The translations under genes were made by a program, and so were the position numbers. 64,000 bases of DNA from assembly GCA_022710975.1 (NCBI GenBank), contig JAKLGA010000007.1:1-64000 (forward strand). Direction: 5' to 3'. This stretch comes from Myxococcota bacterium. GTDB lineage: Bacteria > Myxococcota > B64-G9. The notes under the pieces are model-generated. The model did no database searches. It saw nothing but the letters and a program-made list of their open reading frames with translations, and was not told the origin of the DNA. Numbering within the stretch: the stretch's first letter is position 1; each line of letters starts with the position of its first letter. Positions 63,501 through 64,000 of this stretch are shown one piece after another.

Positions 63501-64000
63501 CAACGGCCTGGCCTGCAACGACACGCTCTTCTGCAACACCGGCGAGACCTGTCTGAACGGCGCCTGCCAGGGCGGCGCGGCCAACACCTGCAGCGACGGC
63601 AACGTGTGCACCGTGGACTCGTGCAACGAGGCCGGCGACACGTGCGTCAACAACGCCGCCGCGGCCAACGGCACCGCCTGCAGCGACGGGCTGTACTGCA
63701 CCACGGGCGAGGTGTGCACGGCCGGCGCCTGCGGCGGCGGCCTGGCGCGGAACTGCGCCGACGCCGACCCCTGCACCAACGACACCTGCAACGAGGGCAC
63801 CGACACCTGCGCCCACGCCGCGGTCGCCAACGGCACCGCCTGCGACGACGGGGCCTGGTGCAACATCGGCGAGACCTGCACCGGTGGGGTGTGCGGCGGC
63901 GGGGTGGCGCGCACCTGCTCGGACGGCAACCAGTGCACCAGCGACAGCTGCAACGACGCCACCGACGCCTGCGTCAACACGTCCGTGGCCAACGGCACGC
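60526..64000 (+). CDS. Second giant EGF/CTDC-repeat lipoprotein, 3' end outside the window
   Basis: The frame opens at ATG 60526 and has no stop before the right edge, so at least 1158 residues. Lipobox QAGC (Cys near residue 25) is followed by CGREGYNP, which matches CGREGYDP of the preceding protein, then the same two EGF-like modules and at least 19 CTDC-type units. The two genes are tandem paralogues with a 120-base gap. The C-terminal domains lie beyond the window. Unit order is less regular than in the first protein, so the trimeric period is not obvious. Confidence 0.88.
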   Translation, partial: MTGLRSTIVCLALGLGGAAILQAGCGREGYNPVESDACRGVTCSDHGSCADLAGTPVCLCDEGYYAEGLTCLEYVVENPCAGVTCSGYGICAVRNGAAMCVCAQGYHTPPDDRANCVPDIAVCEGEDGSPCDDGEFCTVNDTCTAGLCVGQEQACDDGNSCTVDLCNEIDDLCINTPKADDTPCDDGAYCTLGERCLATQCVGGQPRNCSDGNACTGDVCDEDADACGSSALPDGTACEDGAYCTEGDTCLAGSCAGGAMRGCDDLNPCSSDVCNEAIDSCENPPVVDGTPCEDGQFCTTGDVCSGGGCQGGGARDCSDGDQCSADACDDDADQCAHVPVPDGTVCTDGRFCTLGESCTGGVCGGGLARDCQDGNPCTADQCNDATSTCDHPREQDGLPCDDGQYCTLATQCQAGVCSGGSFVDCSDALDCTLDSCDEQANACANDAAALDGAGCDDGEFCTVADTCNAGTCGGSLNPCDDSNPCTLDACDALAGACTHTPAADGEACDDGLFCTVGDACGAGACTGAARDCGDASVCTADSCNEVSDACVNTAVANGTACDDGQFCNVGEACVGGVCGGGLARNCSDGNQCTADSCDEGADACANADLPDLNPCDDGMYCTLGETCTAGACGGGAARNCSDGNACTQDVCNEMSDSCDHPAVTEGTPCDDGEYCTLADACAGGTCTGGAARDCSDGNACTNDVCDEVGNGCVSTAVANGTSCSDGQFCTLGETCTSGVCGGGVARSCADGNACTADSCNDVSDACVNTPVANGTACDDGAYCTQGETCQAGACGNSSSRNCSDGNGCTLDFCDESGDVCAHEGAAMDGTPCNDGLFCTSDDACLSGACTGGGARNCSDGVACTVDSCDEVGNACLHDAAAANGAACNDGLFCTLNDACSNGACAGGGARGCSDGNACTVDSCDDTNDVCVNNAAAANGQVCDDGLFCNTGETCSGGVCAGGAARVCADANQCTADSCSEATDACVYSAPAANGLACNDTLFCNTGETCLNGACQGGAANTCSDGNVCTVDSCNEAGDTCVNNAAAANGTACSDGLYCTTGEVCTAGACGGGLARNCADADPCTNDTCNEGTDTCAHAAVANGTACDDGAWCNIGETCTGGVCGGGVARTCSDGNQCTSDSCNDATDACVNTSVANGT

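Noticed and set aside
60700-63816. 1038-residue minus-strand open frame
   Set aside because: It is a shadow of the second giant lipoprotein, with the same Ala/Val/Gly pattern as the one above.

Overview
The window is about 64 kb of very GC-rich DNA with a dense, mostly operonic gene layout. It looks like a chromosome fragment of a myxobacterium-like bacterium (Myxococcota, formerly Deltaproteobacteria). The evidence is a MYXO-CTERM-type C-terminal sorting signal, several MopE-type and other cysteine-rich repeat surface proteins, many lipoproteins, a deltaproteobacterial-type single-chain aconitase, type III glutamine synthetase, and PEGA-type envelope proteins. There are no tRNA or rRNA genes, no CRISPR array and no intact insertion sequence. 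Assignment below phylum level is not possible from sequence reading alone.

Layout. 1-3191: 3' part of a giant cysteine-rich, Asp-rich repeat protein. 3284-9533: a truncated Tex-like S1 protein, an OYE oxidoreductase plus exported trypsin-like protease operon, a small three-helix membrane protein, and an ECF sigma / small membrane protein / patatin operon. 9534-10366: the only long gene-free stretch, rich in perfect hairpins and holding a small element with repeated ends. 10367-14955: two translationally coupled MopE-repeat surface proteins, one with a von Willebrand A domain and a MYXO-CTERM tail. 15060-29124: bacteriohemerythrin, prfC, a MORN / CapA / lipoprotein operon, glnN, an MBL-fold hydrolase, a cytoplasmic hybrid histidine kinase coupled to an M2-type peptidase lipoprotein, and an alpha/beta hydrolase / FmdE pair.

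29207-38080 is a minus-strand block: mannose-6-phosphate isomerase, NCS2-like permease, small beta-barrel and wHTH protein; then a BamE-like lipoprotein, DegT aminotransferase, Gfo/Idh dehydrogenase, BadF-type kinase and ceramidase-like lipoprotein. This second set reads as an (amino)sugar or envelope-glycan operon. 38206-47479 holds a polyprenyl synthetase, a triple-parvulin lipoprotein with an alpha-2-macroglobulin-like partner, a small beta-barrel with a CEGD-tract surface protein, a lipoprotein-type peptide deformylase, and aconitase. 47516-52552 is an envelope operon (PEGA protein, lipoprotein, Pro/Lys-linker beta-barrel) followed by a signal-peptidase-like protein that has lost its Ser/Lys dyad.

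52759-64000 holds two adjacent paralogous giant lipoproteins. Each begins with a lipobox and EGF-like modules and continues with dozens of about 55-residue CTDC-type cysteine repeats. The first ends in pre-peptidase-like and proprotein-convertase P domains. Its repeat array has a clear trimeric higher-order period (495 bp). Five cysteine-rich surface repeat proteins take up roughly 30 percent of the window, so the dominant theme is elaborate extracellular, probably calcium-binding and disulfide-stabilised surface architecture. The giant lipoprotein pair and the envelope operon with the signal-peptidase pseudoenzyme are the best candidates for something undescribed.
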